Source: Methylobacter sp. (GTDB lineage: Bacteria > Pseudomonadota > Gammaproteobacteria > Methylococcales > Methylomonadaceae). Taken from it: a stretch of DNA of 64,000 nt. A program made the translations under genes and the position numbers. The notes beneath the pieces are model-generated. The model did no database searches. It was not told where the DNA came from and saw only the letters and a program-made list of their open reading frames with translations. This document shows, in pieces, positions 55,109 to 64,000 of the stretch; position 1 is the first letter of the stretch; every line of letters starts with the position of its first letter. Where the stretch lies: NCBI GenBank assembly GCA_028716975.1, contig JAQUOU010000016.1, forward strand, positions 1 to 64,000. Direction: 5' to 3'.

Positions 55109-57835
55109 ATGCATCCGCCTATAATTGTTTTTTCCCACCTCCGCTGGAATTTTGTCTTTCAGCGTCCTCAGCATTTGCTTACTCGTCTGGCGGCAGACCG
55201 CGCGATTTTCTTTTTTGAAGAACCGGTTGCAAGTGATACAGCCAAAGCTTTTATGGAGATTAATCACCCGGCGCCCAATATTTCCGTATACCGTCCGCAT
55301 ACGCCCGTCAGCGCGCCGGGCTTCAGTGATGACCAACTTACCTATCTGCATCCGCTGATTAATAAGCTGGTAAAGGATGAGCATCTTGATGATTACGTCG
55401 TCTGGTTCTATACCCCAATGGCATTGCCATTGGTGCAAAGCCTTGCTCCAAAAGCCATTATCTACGACTGCATGGATGAGCTATCTATGTTTCATAATGC
55501 GCCTCGCCAATTAGTGCAGAGAGAAACGGCGCTTATGAAATGCGCTGATCTTGTTTTAACCGGCGGCCCCAGCCTTTATGCGGCCAAAAAAGACCGTCAT
55601 CCTGACGTGCATTGCTTCTCCAGCAGCGTTGATGCTGAACACTTTGCAAAAGCGCTGGACCGGTCGATTGAAGCGCCCGAGCAAAGCGATCTGCCGGGTT
55701 ACCGGCTGGGATACTTTGGGGTTATTGATGAGCGAATTGACCTGGGGTTAATTGATAGTCTTGCGCGCCGGCATCCTGAATGGCAAATTGTTATGGTGGG
55801 GCCGGTGGTAAAAATTAATCCGGAGCAATTACCACACCTGCCGAATATTCATTATTTCGGTCAGAAAGCTTATGACGAACTGCCGGGCTTTCTTGCAGGC
55901 TGGGATGTTTGCCTGTTGCCATTTGCACTTAATGACGCTACCCGGTTTATTAGCCCGACCAAAACGCTAGAATACATGGCCGCGGAAAAACCCATTGTCA
56001 GCACGCCCATTACTGATGTGGCTGAAGTTTATAGTGATATTGTCTATCTGGGTGGTACCCGTGATGAATTCATTAATGCATGTGAAACTGCGCTGGTTGC
56101 AAGCGATGCGGAAAAAACGCATCGCATCAATGAAATGCGTAAGGTATTGGCTAAGACTTCGTGGAATAGCACAGCCGCGGCCATCAGCGCATTGATTGCC
56201 GGTGTTGTACAACGCAATATAAACAAAGGAGGAGCCCAAATCTCCACGCGCTGGACTCCTGCGAGTGATAAGCAGTCGCCAGCTAATGTACAGATAGGCA
56301 AACCGGACAGCAGTACTGTAACCAAGCTGCCGCATGTAATAATCGGGGCCGGCCCCACCGGATTATCGGCAGCCTATCATTTGGGCCCGGATTCCCTTCT
56401 TCTGGAGCAAAATAGTACGGTAGGCGGATGGTGCCGTTCAATCAATGATAACGGTTTTACCTTCGATTACGCCGGTCATATCATGTTCTCCAATGATGAC
56501 TATGTGCAGGAACTTTATCAAAAGCTTCTGGGCGAAAATATCCACTGGCAGAACCGCGAGGCCTGGATATACAGCAAAAATGTATATACCCGTTATCCTT
56601 TTCAGGGCGCCCTCTATGGCCTTCCGCCGAAAGTGATCAGGGAATGTATTATGGGCGCTATCGAAGCCCGTTTTGGCGACTTGAAAGCCACGCCTGCTCC
56701 AGAGCCGGCAAAGTCAATATCCAGCAATACTACCGCCTGTAAATCCGATTCGGCAATAACGGATTGTTGCGCGGACGGCTTGGCGGAGGCCACTGCCCCT
56801 TTAGGTGTAGTTGTTCCGTTCGGCGCGAAAGCTGCCGAGCCGCGCAATTTCGAGGAATTCATCTATCAGGTTTGGGGCGCCGGCATAGCCAAACACTTTG
56901 CCATTCCTTATAACCGGAAAATATGGGCAGTGCCTTTGAATGAAATGGAAACTTCCTGGCTTGGCGGCCGTGTTCCGTTGCCCGATCTGCAGGATATGAT
57001 CGAGGGAGCCCTGTCTCCGGTCGCCAAGCCGATGGGTCCCAATGCCCGCTTTGGCTATCCGTTGAAAGGTGGATTTCAGGCCTTAATGGATGCTTTCCTG
57101 CCGCACCTGGAAGGCAAGCTGGAATTTAATACCGAAGTTGCGGAAGTTTCTCCCATGCGGCGTACGTTGACTCTCGCAAATGGGCGCCGCATTCAATACA
57201 AGACATTAATATCGACGATGCCGCTGCCGAAGCTGGTCGAGTTGATTGGTGATGAGGCGCCGCGCGAAGTACAGGAGGCGGCGAAAGGTTTGCGCCATAC
57301 CTCTGTCCGGTGCGTTAATATTGGCGTCGGCCGGGGAAAATTTACCGATAAGCACTGGATTTATTATCCGGAGGATTCTGTATTCCACCGCATATTTGTC
57401 CAGGGCAATGCCAGCCCTCACTGTAATCCGCCCGGCGGTTTCGGTTTCACTTGCGAAATAACTTATTCTCCCTCGAAGCCGTTGCCTTGTGAAGGTAAAG
57501 AATTGATACGCCTGTGCATCAACGATGCCATTAAGGTCGGATTTATCAAGGAAGATGACGAAATCCTAACAACCAGCGAAGTCGACATGCCTTATGCTTA
57601 TGTGGTTTATGATCATGCGCGCGCCAGGAATGTTGAAACCATCCGTTCATGGCTGCAGCAAAGCAGTATTATTCTGTCAGGACGCTACAGCGAATGGGAA
57701 TACTATAATTCCGATCATGCCTTTCTGGCCGGCAAAAAGGCGGCGGAAACCGTGCGTAAAATCGAGCAGAAACTCCGGAAAAGCAGACCCGCTATTTCTA
57801 CAAAAATAAAAGGAAGTCAAAAAGCGAGTTTTTAG
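55109..57835 (+). CDS. fusion of a GT4-like glycosyltransferase and a UDP-galactopyranose-mutase-like flavoprotein
   Basis: 908 aa. Residues 1-375 are a TuaH-like glycosyltransferase (FSHLRWNFVFQRPQHLLTRL, VWFYTPMALPL, YDCMDELSMF, TKTLEYMAAEKPIVST). A linker of about 35 residues follows. From residue 408 there is an FAD amine-oxidase/UGM-like domain: GAGPTG at 413-418, EQNSTVGGWCRS, FDYAGHIMF and IYSKNVYTRYPFQGALYGLP. Residues 526-579 are a Pro/Ala/Cys-rich insert not expected in the family, followed by FEEFIYQVWGAGIAKHF. A strong AGGAGG site precedes the start. It likely makes and transfers an unusual sugar, but the product is unknown. Confidence 0.85.
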   Translation: MHPPIIVFSHLRWNFVFQRPQHLLTRLAADRAIFFFEEPVASDTAKAFMEINHPAPNISVYRPHTPVSAPGFSDDQLTYLHPLINKLVKDEHLDDYVVWFYTPMALPLVQSLAPKAIIYDCMDELSMFHNAPRQLVQRETALMKCADLVLTGGPSLYAAKKDRHPDVHCFSSSVDAEHFAKALDRSIEAPEQSDLPGYRLGYFGVIDERIDLGLIDSLARRHPEWQIVMVGPVVKINPEQLPHLPNIHYFGQKAYDELPGFLAGWDVCLLPFALNDATRFISPTKTLEYMAAEKPIVSTPITDVAEVYSDIVYLGGTRDEFINACETALVASDAEKTHRINEMRKVLAKTSWNSTAAAISALIAGVVQRNINKGGAQISTRWTPASDKQSPANVQIGKPDSSTVTKLPHVIIGAGPTGLSAAYHLGPDSLLLEQNSTVGGWCRSINDNGFTFDYAGHIMFSNDDYVQELYQKLLGENIHWQNREAWIYSKNVYTRYPFQGALYGLPPKVIRECIMGAIEARFGDLKATPAPEPAKSISSNTTACKSDSAITDCCADGLAEATAPLGVVVPFGAKAAEPRNFEEFIYQVWGAGIAKHFAIPYNRKIWAVPLNEMETSWLGGRVPLPDLQDMIEGALSPVAKPMGPNARFGYPLKGGFQALMDAFLPHLEGKLEFNTEVAEVSPMRRTLTLANGRRIQYKTLISTMPLPKLVELIGDEAPREVQEAAKGLRHTSVRCVNIGVGRGKFTDKHWIYYPEDSVFHRIFVQGNASPHCNPPGGFGFTCEITYSPSKPLPCEGKELIRLCINDAIKVGFIKEDDEILTTSEVDMPYAYVVYDHARARNVETIRSWLQQSSIILSGRYSEWEYYNSDHAFLAGKKAAETVRKIEQKLRKSRPAISTKIKGSQKASF

Positions 57836-57844
57836 GCGGGTAAC

Positions 57845-57880
57845 TAATATACGGCGGATAAGGCGAGCCGCCGTATATTA
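57845..57880 (+). terminator. long hairpin downstream of the fusion gene
   Basis: TAATATACGGCGG (57845-57857) and CCGCCGTATATTA (57868-57880) form a perfect 13-bp stem with a 10-base loop. It lies 9 bases after the stop. No clean T-run follows on the plus strand, so it may terminate weakly or protect the mRNA 3' end. Confidence 0.55.
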
Positions 57881-58095
57881 ACTATCTTCATTAATCATTT
57901 AGGTCTGTCTTAAAGCCGGATAATCATTGGCATTCAGCTGATTCGGCATTCTGAATATTGCGGATAGTTAAGAAAAAGAACCAATTTTAACCCACTTCTC
58001 AATACATTAAAGCAGGAGCGAAAATATTATCAGCCTGTCTTTTCGATATGGCGATAATTCTTTCCTGTCGAATAGCAAATTTTAACATCGGTGAT

Positions 58096-58782
58096 TTATC
58101 CGGAACTCAATTTGATATATCTGGTAGGATCGGGGATTCCAGAATCTTCGAAACCGGTTTTTCTTAGCCGGCAAGCGTCGCATACGCCACAGGCTCTGCC
58201 TTTTTCATCGGCAGAATAACAGGAAACAGTGCGCTTATAATCCACGCCTAAAGCCACACCTTGTTTAATAATTTCCGCCTTGCTGGAAGCAATCAATGGC
58301 GTATGTATAGTGAAATGCTCACCTTCTGCGCCCGCTTTAGTGGCAAGATTGGCTAATTGCTGAAAAGCTTTAATAAACTCCGGCCTACAGTCTGGATATC
58401 CTGAATAATCTACCGCATTAACCCCGATAAAGATGTCGCTTAGATTTAAAACCTCCGCCCAACCCAAGGCAAATGCCAGGAAAATTGTGTTTCTTGCCGG
58501 CACATAAGTTACCGGTATTCCTTCTTGAGGCGTTTCAGGCACTGCAATGTGCGTATCGGTTAATGCAGAACCGCCAATCGAGCCCAAACCGAGCTTAATG
58601 ATTTTATGATCTTCGACCTTATAATCTGAAGCTATTTGCGTTGCCGCGATAAGCTCGGCATTATGTTTCTGGCCATAATCAAAGCTTAATGCGTAACAGG
58701 TGAATCCCTGTTTTTGAGCAATGGCAAGTACGGTAATTGAATCTAATCCGCCTGACAGAAGGACGATGGCTTTTTTTTGCAT
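58096..58782 (-). CDS. queC: 7-cyano-7-deazaguanine synthase QueC
   Basis: Converts 7-carboxy-7-deazaguanine to preQ0 in queuosine synthesis using ATP and ammonia. The PP-loop is [16 protein letters not shown], and the C-terminal zinc site uses the cysteines of [20 protein letters not shown]. 228 aa. It is six bases from queE and is the end of the tol-pal-queE-queC cluster. Confidence 0.96.
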   Translation of the reverse strand: MQKKAIVLLSGGLDSITVLAIAQKQGFTCYALSFDYGQKHNAELIAATQIASDYKVEDHKIIKLGLGSIGGSALTDTHIAVPETPQEGIPVTYVPARNTIFLAFALGWAEVLNLSDIFIGVNAVDYSGYPDCRPEFIKAFQQLANLATKAGAEGEHFTIHTPLIASSKAEIIKQGVALGVDYKRTVSCYSADEKGRACGVCDACRLRKTGFEDSGIPDPTRYIKLSSG

Positions 58783-58788
58783 GGTGTA

Positions 58789-59430
58789 TTATTTACCCTG
58801 GGCATTATCCCAAAGTATTTTATGCAGTTGAATTTGAAAACGGACAGGTAATCTGTCGTGAAGAATTTTTTCGGCAAGCCCGGTTGGATCCTGCTGCCCC
58901 ATCACAGGAGAAAACAATATCTCGCAGCGGGCAGGCAGGTTGAATTCCCTCAAAACCGCTTTTGACCACTCATAGTCTTCATCACTGCCTATGACAAACT
59001 TAACCTGATCCTTAGAAGTAAGATATTCTATATTTTCATAAATATTTTTGCTTACTTCACCTGAACCGGGTGTTTTAAGATCCATCACTTTGACAGCGCG
59101 GCAATCAACAGCAGACACATCTATTGCGCCACTGGTTTCAAGAGAAACAAAATAACCTTTATCGAGCAGCTTTGTCATTAACTCAAGACAAGACCGCTGC
59201 GCCAGGGGCTCGCCTCCGGTTACCGTAATATATCGGCTCCCGTATTGTTCAGCCTGGGCGATGATTTCCTCAATTTCCATTTTTTTACCGCCCGTAAAAG
59301 CATAGGCGGTATCGCAATAAACACATCGTAACGGACAGCCGGTAAGCCGGATAAAAACGGTAGGCAGACCGACGGTATTGGACTCACCCTGTAAGGAGTA
59401 AAAGATTTCTGTTATTCGCAGCGAACTCAC
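58789..59430 (-). CDS. queE: 7-carboxy-7-deazaguanine synthase QueE
   Basis: A radical SAM enzyme. The cluster ligands are in GCPLRCVYCDTAYAFTGG (CxxxCxxC), with ITEIFYSLQGESNTVGLPT upstream and YITVTGGEPLAQ for SAM binding. It makes CDG from CPH4. 213 aa. It starts 2 bases after the cpoB stop. Confidence 0.95.
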   Translation of the reverse strand: MSSLRITEIFYSLQGESNTVGLPTVFIRLTGCPLRCVYCDTAYAFTGGKKMEIEEIIAQAEQYGSRYITVTGGEPLAQRSCLELMTKLLDKGYFVSLETSGAIDVSAVDCRAVKVMDLKTPGSGEVSKNIYENIEYLTSKDQVKFVIGSDEDYEWSKAVLREFNLPARCEILFSPVMGQQDPTGLAEKILHDRLPVRFQIQLHKILWDNAQGK

Positions 59431-59432
59431 GA

Positions 59433-60302
59433 TCAGGGCTTGACAACATCGATTAAAAGTAATTTTTTTGAGGCCAAATGCGCTGCCGATGAGCTGGGAA
59501 ATTCAACGGTAACGCGGGTCAAATACTCTTTCGCTTTTGCCCAATTTTTTAGGTCGTACTCAATGTATCCCAGTTTTAATAACGCATCCGGTACTTTTGC
59601 ACTGCCGGGATAATTTTCGGCAACTTTGGTGAAGGCATTCCGGGCAGAATCAACATTCTGATTAACTCTATACGCTTCGCCTAACCAATATTGAGCGTTA
59701 TTCGCATACTGGCCAGACGGATATTTACTCAATAGGGCATTAAACTCTGTTATAGCCTGATTGGTGTGGCCATTTCTTAGCTCGTCATATGCCTGTTGAT
59801 ACTCCTGTTTTTCATTTCCGGTGGCCTGCACGACCTCCGGTTTCGGCATAGGAGCAGCTTGCTTATTGGCCGGGGCAGGCACAGAAGCCGCAGCAGGAGT
59901 AGGAACTGCGACCGGAGCTTCAGTTTTTTTGGCTTCAGGTTCTGCCGGTTTCACTTGCTCTTGCGGAGCTTCGGTAGCCGGCTGGTTGGTATCTTGGCCT
60001 TTGCCCTCCATGCTTTGTATGCGTTCATCAAAATCGGAATACATGGTATTTTGGCGCTTTTTTAATTCAGTAATCTGGTATGCCTGCTCTTCCACTTTAC
60101 CGGTCAGCTGTTGCATTTCAACTTGCAATTGCTCCAGACGGCCCATGATTTCATACAATGTATTTGTCGATGGCGCCGGAGACCTGGAAGGCTTGGCAGC
60201 CACTGCAGGATATCCCGAATTATCAATCACAGGCGGTAAGGGTAAAGGTTCCGCACAGGCTGTGCTGCAGGCACACAACAACATGAAAAAGCGTGCTTTC
60301 AT
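59433..60302 (-). CDS. cpoB: CpoB (YbgF), Tol-Pal-associated periplasmic TPR protein
   Basis: 289 aa. A signal peptide is likely (MKARFFMLLCACSTACAEPL). Residues 50-95 form the trimerising coiled coil (EIMGRLEQLQVEMQQLTGKV). A Pro/Ala/Glu-rich linker follows. The C-terminal TPR domain starts EYQQAYDELRNGHTNQAITE and includes YANNAQYWLGEAYRVNQNVD. CpoB couples PBP1B activity with Tol during constriction in E. coli. It directly follows pal. Confidence 0.93.
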   Translation of the reverse strand: MKARFFMLLCACSTACAEPLPLPPVIDNSGYPAVAAKPSRSPAPSTNTLYEIMGRLEQLQVEMQQLTGKVEEQAYQITELKKRQNTMYSDFDERIQSMEGKGQDTNQPATEAPQEQVKPAEPEAKKTEAPVAVPTPAAASVPAPANKQAAPMPKPEVVQATGNEKQEYQQAYDELRNGHTNQAITEFNALLSKYPSGQYANNAQYWLGEAYRVNQNVDSARNAFTKVAENYPGSAKVPDALLKLGYIEYDLKNWAKAKEYLTRVTVEFPSSSAAHLASKKLLLIDVVKP

Positions 60303-60872
60303 TTATTTATATACCATCTCAACACGACGATTCAATTCCCAGGAGGCTTCATCATGTCCGGATGACGCGGGCTTTTCTTCGCCATAACTAACGATTTCCA
60401 GCTGGCTTTCAGAGACACCTTGAACTTTCATCATGCTGGCTACCGATTTTGCCCGCTGCTCACCCAATGCAATATTGTATTCACGAGAACCACGCTCATC
60501 ACCATGGCCTTCCAGCACCATCCGATAACTGGGGTTTGCAACCAGATATTGGGAGTGTGCGGCAATTACCGGAATAAAATCCTGCTGAACCTGACTGCTG
60601 TCCAGCATAAAGTAAATGGTTTGTTTTGACAGCGGATTATTCGGATCACTGAATTCCGGCCCGGTGCCTGCGCCACTGCCGCTTGAACCATTCATTTCCG
60701 AACCGGATAAACCGGAACCATTATTTACTCCACCGGTTGAGGCATCGTTGATGCCGCTTTGAGCATTTTGAGTTCCGTCCGTAAGACTTGCGTCTTTTTC
60801 TTCTGTTTCGCTGCAAGCTGTCAAGATTGTTAAACTTATGGCCAAGGCCCATACCATTTTATTCAATTTCAT
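60303..60872 (-). CDS. pal: peptidoglycan-associated lipoprotein Pal
   Basis: A lipoprotein with lipobox LTILTAC and the mature Cys followed by a Ser/Gly/Asn-rich linker. The C-terminal OmpA-like domain binds peptidoglycan: TIYFMLDSSQVQ, MVLEGHGDERGSREYNIALG and ELNRRVEMVY. I use the ATG at 60872 (MKLNKMVWALAIS); a TTG four codons earlier also lies in frame. About 189 aa. Confidence 0.95.
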   Translation of the reverse strand: MKLNKMVWALAISLTILTACSETEEKDASLTDGTQNAQSGINDASTGGVNNGSGLSGSEMNGSSGSGAGTGPEFSDPNNPLSKQTIYFMLDSSQVQQDFIPVIAAHSQYLVANPSYRMVLEGHGDERGSREYNIALGEQRAKSVASMMKVQGVSESQLEIVSYGEEKPASSGHDEASWELNRRVEMVYK

Positions 60873-60929
60873 TTTCAATCCCAAAAAATAGTTATAAATT
60901 TATAAAAAATACGTTTACCACCCACAGCA

Positions 60930-62219
60930 CTAGGGTGACCATGCCGGTTCGCGAACTTCGCTGCTATCAAACACTAATTTCTGCTGCATTTTACCATCTA
61001 TTGACACAGCCGATAAGAATCCTGTGTTACCTTTTTGTGCGGCATATAAAATCATGCTGCCATTCGGTGCAAAACTGGGCGACTCATCTGATGGGCCTCC
61101 CGTTAATGCATTAATTGACCGGGTTGCCATGTCCATGACGGCAATACGGTAATCACCGCCATTGCCATGCACCATTGCTATGTTTTTACCATCCGGTGAA
61201 AAACTGGCGCGGGCATTATAATCTCCGGTAAAGGTAAGCCTTTTTTCCGGCCCGCCCTGACTGGGCATGCTATACAATTGCGGCTTCCCGCCCCTGTCCG
61301 AGGTAAAGACAATACTGCCGCCGTCAGGAGACCAGACAGGTTCGGTATCAATTGCATAACTTTTGGTCAGCTTGATTAATGATCGCGTAATCAGATTCAA
61401 CACATAAATGTCGGGGCTTCCGTCCTTAGATAAGGTTAAAGCCAGTTTTCCCCCATCGGGCGACCACGCAGGCGCGCCATTGATACCGGGGAAATCTGCA
61501 ACTCTTACTCTCTCGCCAGTGGCCAGGGTTTGCACATATATAGCCGCTGATTTCCTTTCAAAAGACACATAAGCCATTTTTCTGCCGTCAGGCGACCAGG
61601 CGGGTGACATCAAGGGTTCAACCGATGTTGCGATAGTTTGAGGGTTAAATCCGTCCGCGTCAGCAACCTGAAGTTTATGGGTGCTGCGTTTGCCTTGCCT
61701 GCTGCTGGTAATATAAGCAATCCGTCCGCTGAAAACGCCCTTGGTGCCGGTTAGCTTTTCAAAAATAAGATCGCTGATATGATGAGCTGTCCGGCGCAAC
61801 TCGGCAGGCGATGAGGTCATCCGGTAGCCCAACAACTGCTCGCCTTTATAGACATCAAACAACTGAAACTGAATATTATACTGCCCTCGGTCTTCGCTTA
61901 CCTGGCCGATAACCAGGTAATTCTGCCCTACGGCTTGCCAGTTTTTAAAGTTAACGGCCTGGGCACTGCCGGGTTTAGCCGGCATGCTTTGTTCGTCCAG
62001 GGTTTTAAAATAACCGCTACGCCCCAAGTCTGAATTGACGACTGTGCTGATAGTAACCGGTAAGGCTGCAGGACTCTGCAAGGCAAAAGGAACTATGGCG
62101 ATCGGCACTGCGCTCTCAATGCCTTCTGTGATTTCAATTGTCAGTTCTGCATGGCTTAGCGATGCATTAAAACCAAGCAAACCAATTAACAATATTTTTC
62201 TAAAAAAACTCACATTCAT
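60930..62219 (-). CDS. tolB: Tol-Pal system beta-propeller protein TolB
   Basis: Periplasmic. I start at the ATG at 62219 behind a good AGAGGT site ([20 protein letters not shown] is a signal peptide cut near SHA). The N-terminal domain is followed by a six-bladed WD-like propeller with repeated W-S-P-D-G-G/R-x motifs ([39 protein letters not shown]). 429 aa. The frame extends 32 codons upstream, but those residues are not expected. Confidence 0.96.
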   Translation of the reverse strand: MNVSFFRKILLIGLLGFNASLSHAELTIEITEGIESAVPIAIVPFALQSPAALPVTISTVVNSDLGRSGYFKTLDEQSMPAKPGSAQAVNFKNWQAVGQNYLVIGQVSEDRGQYNIQFQLFDVYKGEQLLGYRMTSSPAELRRTAHHISDLIFEKLTGTKGVFSGRIAYITSSRQGKRSTHKLQVADADGFNPQTIATSVEPLMSPAWSPDGRKMAYVSFERKSAAIYVQTLATGERVRVADFPGINGAPAWSPDGGKLALTLSKDGSPDIYVLNLITRSLIKLTKSYAIDTEPVWSPDGGSIVFTSDRGGKPQLYSMPSQGGPEKRLTFTGDYNARASFSPDGKNIAMVHGNGGDYRIAVMDMATRSINALTGGPSDESPSFAPNGSMILYAAQKGNTGFLSAVSIDGKMQQKLVFDSSEVREPAWSP

Positions 62220-62365
62220 ACCTCTAACATATTCAAAAGACTGGCTGACATTGGATACCCGAAGTTCTTGGCCGGAATCCTGCGAAAAAATTGACATCTG
62301 GCTATTTATTTTCAAAAGAAAAACATTCGTTTAACTTTTGACAAACAGCTATAAAGGTATCCTTA

Positions 62366-63736
62366 TTATTTGGGTTCAAACACAAATTGAAATGACCTGA
62401 ACTCTTTGGCAAACAGATTTTTATCTTTAGGGACTGGCAGTGGCGAAGCTTTGTTCACGGCATTTTCCGCCGACCGGTCAAATATCTCATCACCGCTGCT
62501 GGAAATAACTGAAGCATCTATCACTGTGCCATCTGACATGAGCCGAACCCTGATTGTGCATTTCAGTCCAGTCTTGTCAGAAGGCCGAATCCAGCTGCGG
62601 TTTACTTTTTGCTTGATAGCGGCTTTTGCTTTTTCTGCTTCGGCCTGTGCTGCCGCGGCTTTTGCTTTTAATGCTTCAGCCTGTTCTTCAGCTGCTTTCG
62701 CTTTGGCGGCGGCTGCATCCGCTTCCGCCTTTGCTCTTGCCGCTTCAGCGTCTGCCTTGGATTTTGCCACCTTCTCGGCCTCGGCTTTGGCCTTTGCTGC
62801 CGCTTCCGCTTTAGCTATTTCAGCTTGCTTTGCTTTGGCCGCAGCTTCGGCTTTCGCAGCCTCAGCCTTTTTTTTGGCTGCCTCAGCCGCTTCGGCTTCA
62901 GCTTTTGCCTTGGCTATTTCGGCCTGTTTTGCTTTGGCGGCTGCCTCGGTTTTTTTCCTTGCCTCTTCCTTCTCAGCCTCGGCCTGCTTTTTAGCTGCTT
63001 CAGCCTTAATTTTTGCCGCTTTCTCAGCCTCCAACTGCTTTGCTTCGGCTTTGGCTTTTTCTGCTTGTTTTGCTTTGGCGGCAGCCTCCGCTTTCGCAGC
63101 CTCAGCCGCTTCGGCTTTTGCTGCCTTCTCAGCCTCAGCTTTGGCCTTGGCTGCCGCTTCAGCTTTTGCCTTGGCTATTTCGACTTGTTTTGCTTTGGCG
63201 GCTGCTTCGGTTTTTTTCCGTGCTTCTTCCTTCGCAGCCTCGGCTTTGGTTTTCTCAGCTTGCAACTGCTTTGCTTCGGCCTTGGCTATTTCAGCTTGCC
63301 TTGCTTTGGCCGCAGCTTCCGCTTTCGCAGTCTCAGCCTTCTTTTGGGCTGCCTCAGCCGCTTCGGCTTTTGCTATTTCAGCTTGTTTTGCTTTGGCTGC
63401 TTCAGCCTTCTCAACCTCAGTTTTGGCTTTTTCTGCTTCAGCCTGATGGAGTGTTTGTTCAGCTTTAAGATTGGCTTCTGTTTGCTGTTTGATTTTTTCT
63501 TCAGCTAATCGCTCATCCGGTTTTTCCGGTTCCGGCTTTGCTGTTGCTTCAGGTGTGGACTCAATCTGCTCCTTGGTTTCGTCCACAATTGTAGCGTTAA
63601 TAATTTCCTGGGCAGGTGTCGATTCTTTCTCCGTATATTTGAACAGGGAACTTAACGCAAACAACGCTAAAATCGTAAGATGTAGAGTTAAGGCCAGAAT
63701 AAGCGGCCATGAAAATCGCTTTTTTTGACTATCCAT
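62366..63736 (-). CDS. tolA: TolA, inner-membrane energy transducer of the Tol-Pal system
   Basis: 456 aa. One N-terminal membrane helix (RFSWPLILALTLHLTILALF with SHLS-like His) anchors it to TolQR. Residues about 60-355 form the long Ala/Lys/Glu helix, built from near-repeats such as AAKAKQAEIAKAEA. The C-terminal domain has INRSWIRPSDKTGLKC-like sequence (here VNRSWIRPSDKTGLKCTIRV) and ends FQFVFEPK. It links the inner membrane to TolB and Pal. The repeats make length variation between strains likely. Confidence 0.94.
   Translation of the reverse strand: MDSQKKRFSWPLILALTLHLTILALFALSSLFKYTEKESTPAQEIINATIVDETKEQIESTPEATAKPEPEKPDERLAEEKIKQQTEANLKAEQTLHQAEAEKAKTEVEKAEAAKAKQAEIAKAEAAEAAQKKAETAKAEAAAKARQAEIAKAEAKQLQAEKTKAEAAKEEARKKTEAAAKAKQVEIAKAKAEAAAKAKAEAEKAAKAEAAEAAKAEAAAKAKQAEKAKAEAKQLEAEKAAKIKAEAAKKQAEAEKEEARKKTEAAAKAKQAEIAKAKAEAEAAEAAKKKAEAAKAEAAAKAKQAEIAKAEAAAKAKAEAEKVAKSKADAEAARAKAEADAAAAKAKAAEEQAEALKAKAAAAQAEAEKAKAAIKQKVNRSWIRPSDKTGLKCTIRVRLMSDGTVIDASVISSSGDEIFDRSAENAVNKASPLPVPKDKNLFAKEFRSFQFVFEPK
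62620..63420 (-). repeat. coding repeats in tolA domain II
   Basis: The DNA consists of imperfect 15-60-base units encoding AKAKQAEIAKAEA, AEAAKKKAEAAKAEAAAKAK and KEEARKKTEAAAKAK. At least two long units recur (EEARKKTEAAAKAKQ appears three times). This explains the long antisense open frames over this stretch, which are not real genes. Confidence 0.75.
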
Positions 63737-63742
63737 CTAAAT

Positions 63743-64000
63743 TTATTGTTCGCCGGACTGCGTCATTAATCCAACACTGGGCACGCCGGCATTTTTCAAC
63801 CCTGCCATCACGGTAACCACGGTGCCGTAATCCACACCCTTGTCTGCTTCAATCAGAACTTGCGTTTCCGGTTTATTTGCCAATACCGCCGCCACTCGCC
63901 CATCAATTTCTTCAGGCTGTATTTGTTCCTGATCCTGGTCGCCGACAATAATATAATATTGACCCTCTTTTTTGATTGAAACCACAACGGGAGGCTCGTC
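63743..64000 (-). CDS. tolR: TolR, C-terminal part (gene runs off the window)
   Basis: The frame continues to the right edge (EPPVVVSIKKEGQYYIIVGD), so the N-terminus with the membrane helix lies outside. The visible part is the periplasmic ExbD/TolR domain (RVAAVLANKPETQVLIEADK and VMAGLKNAGVPSVGLMTQ). TolR and TolQ power TolA with the proton gradient. It is six bases upstream of tolA. Confidence 0.93.
   Translation of the reverse strand, partial: DEPPVVVSIKKEGQYYIIVGDQDQEQIQPEEIDGRVAAVLANKPETQVLIEADKGVDYGTVVTVMAGLKNAGVPSVGLMTQSGEQ

Noticed and set aside
62406-63508. Long open frames on the plus strand over tolA (346, 227 and 151 codons)
   Set aside because: They are low-complexity Ala/Ser/Phe/Leu-rich reads of the tolA repeats on the other strand. 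Their compositions mirror the tolA repeats and show no family features.
1-64000. CRISPR arrays, prophage modules, toxin-antitoxin pairs or exosortase genes
   Set aside because: No regularly spaced direct repeats, phage structural genes, typical toxin/antitoxin pairs or exosortase/PEP-CTERM genes were seen. The only mobile elements found are the IS and the IS fragment near 46 kb.

Overview
The window reads as a chromosomal segment of a gammaproteobacterium of moderate to low GC. Several neighbourhoods are typical of that class: rpsU-yqeY-dnaG-rpoD followed by an ileX-like tRNA, hisBHAFIE-tatABC, birA-coaX-SPOR protein, and tolR-tolA-tolB-pal-cpoB-queE-queC. A free-living methylotroph or methanotroph would fit, but no methane or methanol oxidation gene lies here, so the genus is left open.

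Layout. 1-1.5 kb: two unrecognised proteins and gene remnants. 1.5-3.3 kb: cca and yajQ. 3.3-7.3 kb (minus): bioA-rsmE-CPBP protease, and metF. 7.4-9.9 kb (minus): metK-ahcY. With metF these genes turn over S-adenosylmethionine and one-carbon units. 9.9-14.4 kb (minus): the macromolecular synthesis operon with its downstream tRNA. 14.5-17.8 kb: tsaD, plsY, folB, folK and a pteridine-reductase-like SDR. 17.8-22.7 kb (minus): his operon running into tatABC. 22.7-23.1 kb: an intergenic region that looks like a CsrB/RsmY/RsmZ-type regulatory RNA gene on the plus strand. 23.1-27.6 kb: typA, a rhodanese, a LysR regulator and a 50-residue membrane peptide with its own terminator.

27.6-41.5 kb is a minus-strand surface-polysaccharide locus. 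It holds a flippase, glycosyltransferases of families GT2 and GT4, a hexapeptide acetyltransferase and an FkbM methyltransferase. It ends in a three-gene module ordered like Pseudomonas wbpV-wbpL-wbpM, which makes and loads an N-acetylated 6-deoxy sugar on the lipid carrier. The locus shows decay: a collapsed GT4 gene joined to a headless methyltransferase, and a C-terminal remnant of GDP-L-fucose synthase. 42.1-45.4 kb: SPOR protein, coaX, birA and a PilZ-like protein. 45.7-46.9 kb: an insertion sequence with inverted repeats, 5-bp target duplication and an amber codon in its transposase, inserted beside a fragment of a second IS. 47-53 kb: a second polysaccharide block (fucosyltransferase-like protein, WzxC-like flippase, TPR protein, GT4, GT2). 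53-54.5 kb: a RIO-type kinase and trxC. 55.1-57.8 kb: a 908-residue fusion of a glycosyltransferase and a UDP-galactopyranose-mutase-like flavoprotein. 58.1-64 kb (minus): tolR(partial)-tolA-tolB-pal-cpoB-queE-queC.

The most interesting item is the candidate Csr/Rsm-type sRNA at about 22958-23079. It has six GGA motifs within 46 nt, a hairpin with a GGA loop, a 12-bp-stem terminator, and an upstream 16-bp palindrome resembling a GacA/UvrY site. All functional statements rest on reading motifs by eye; no database search was run.
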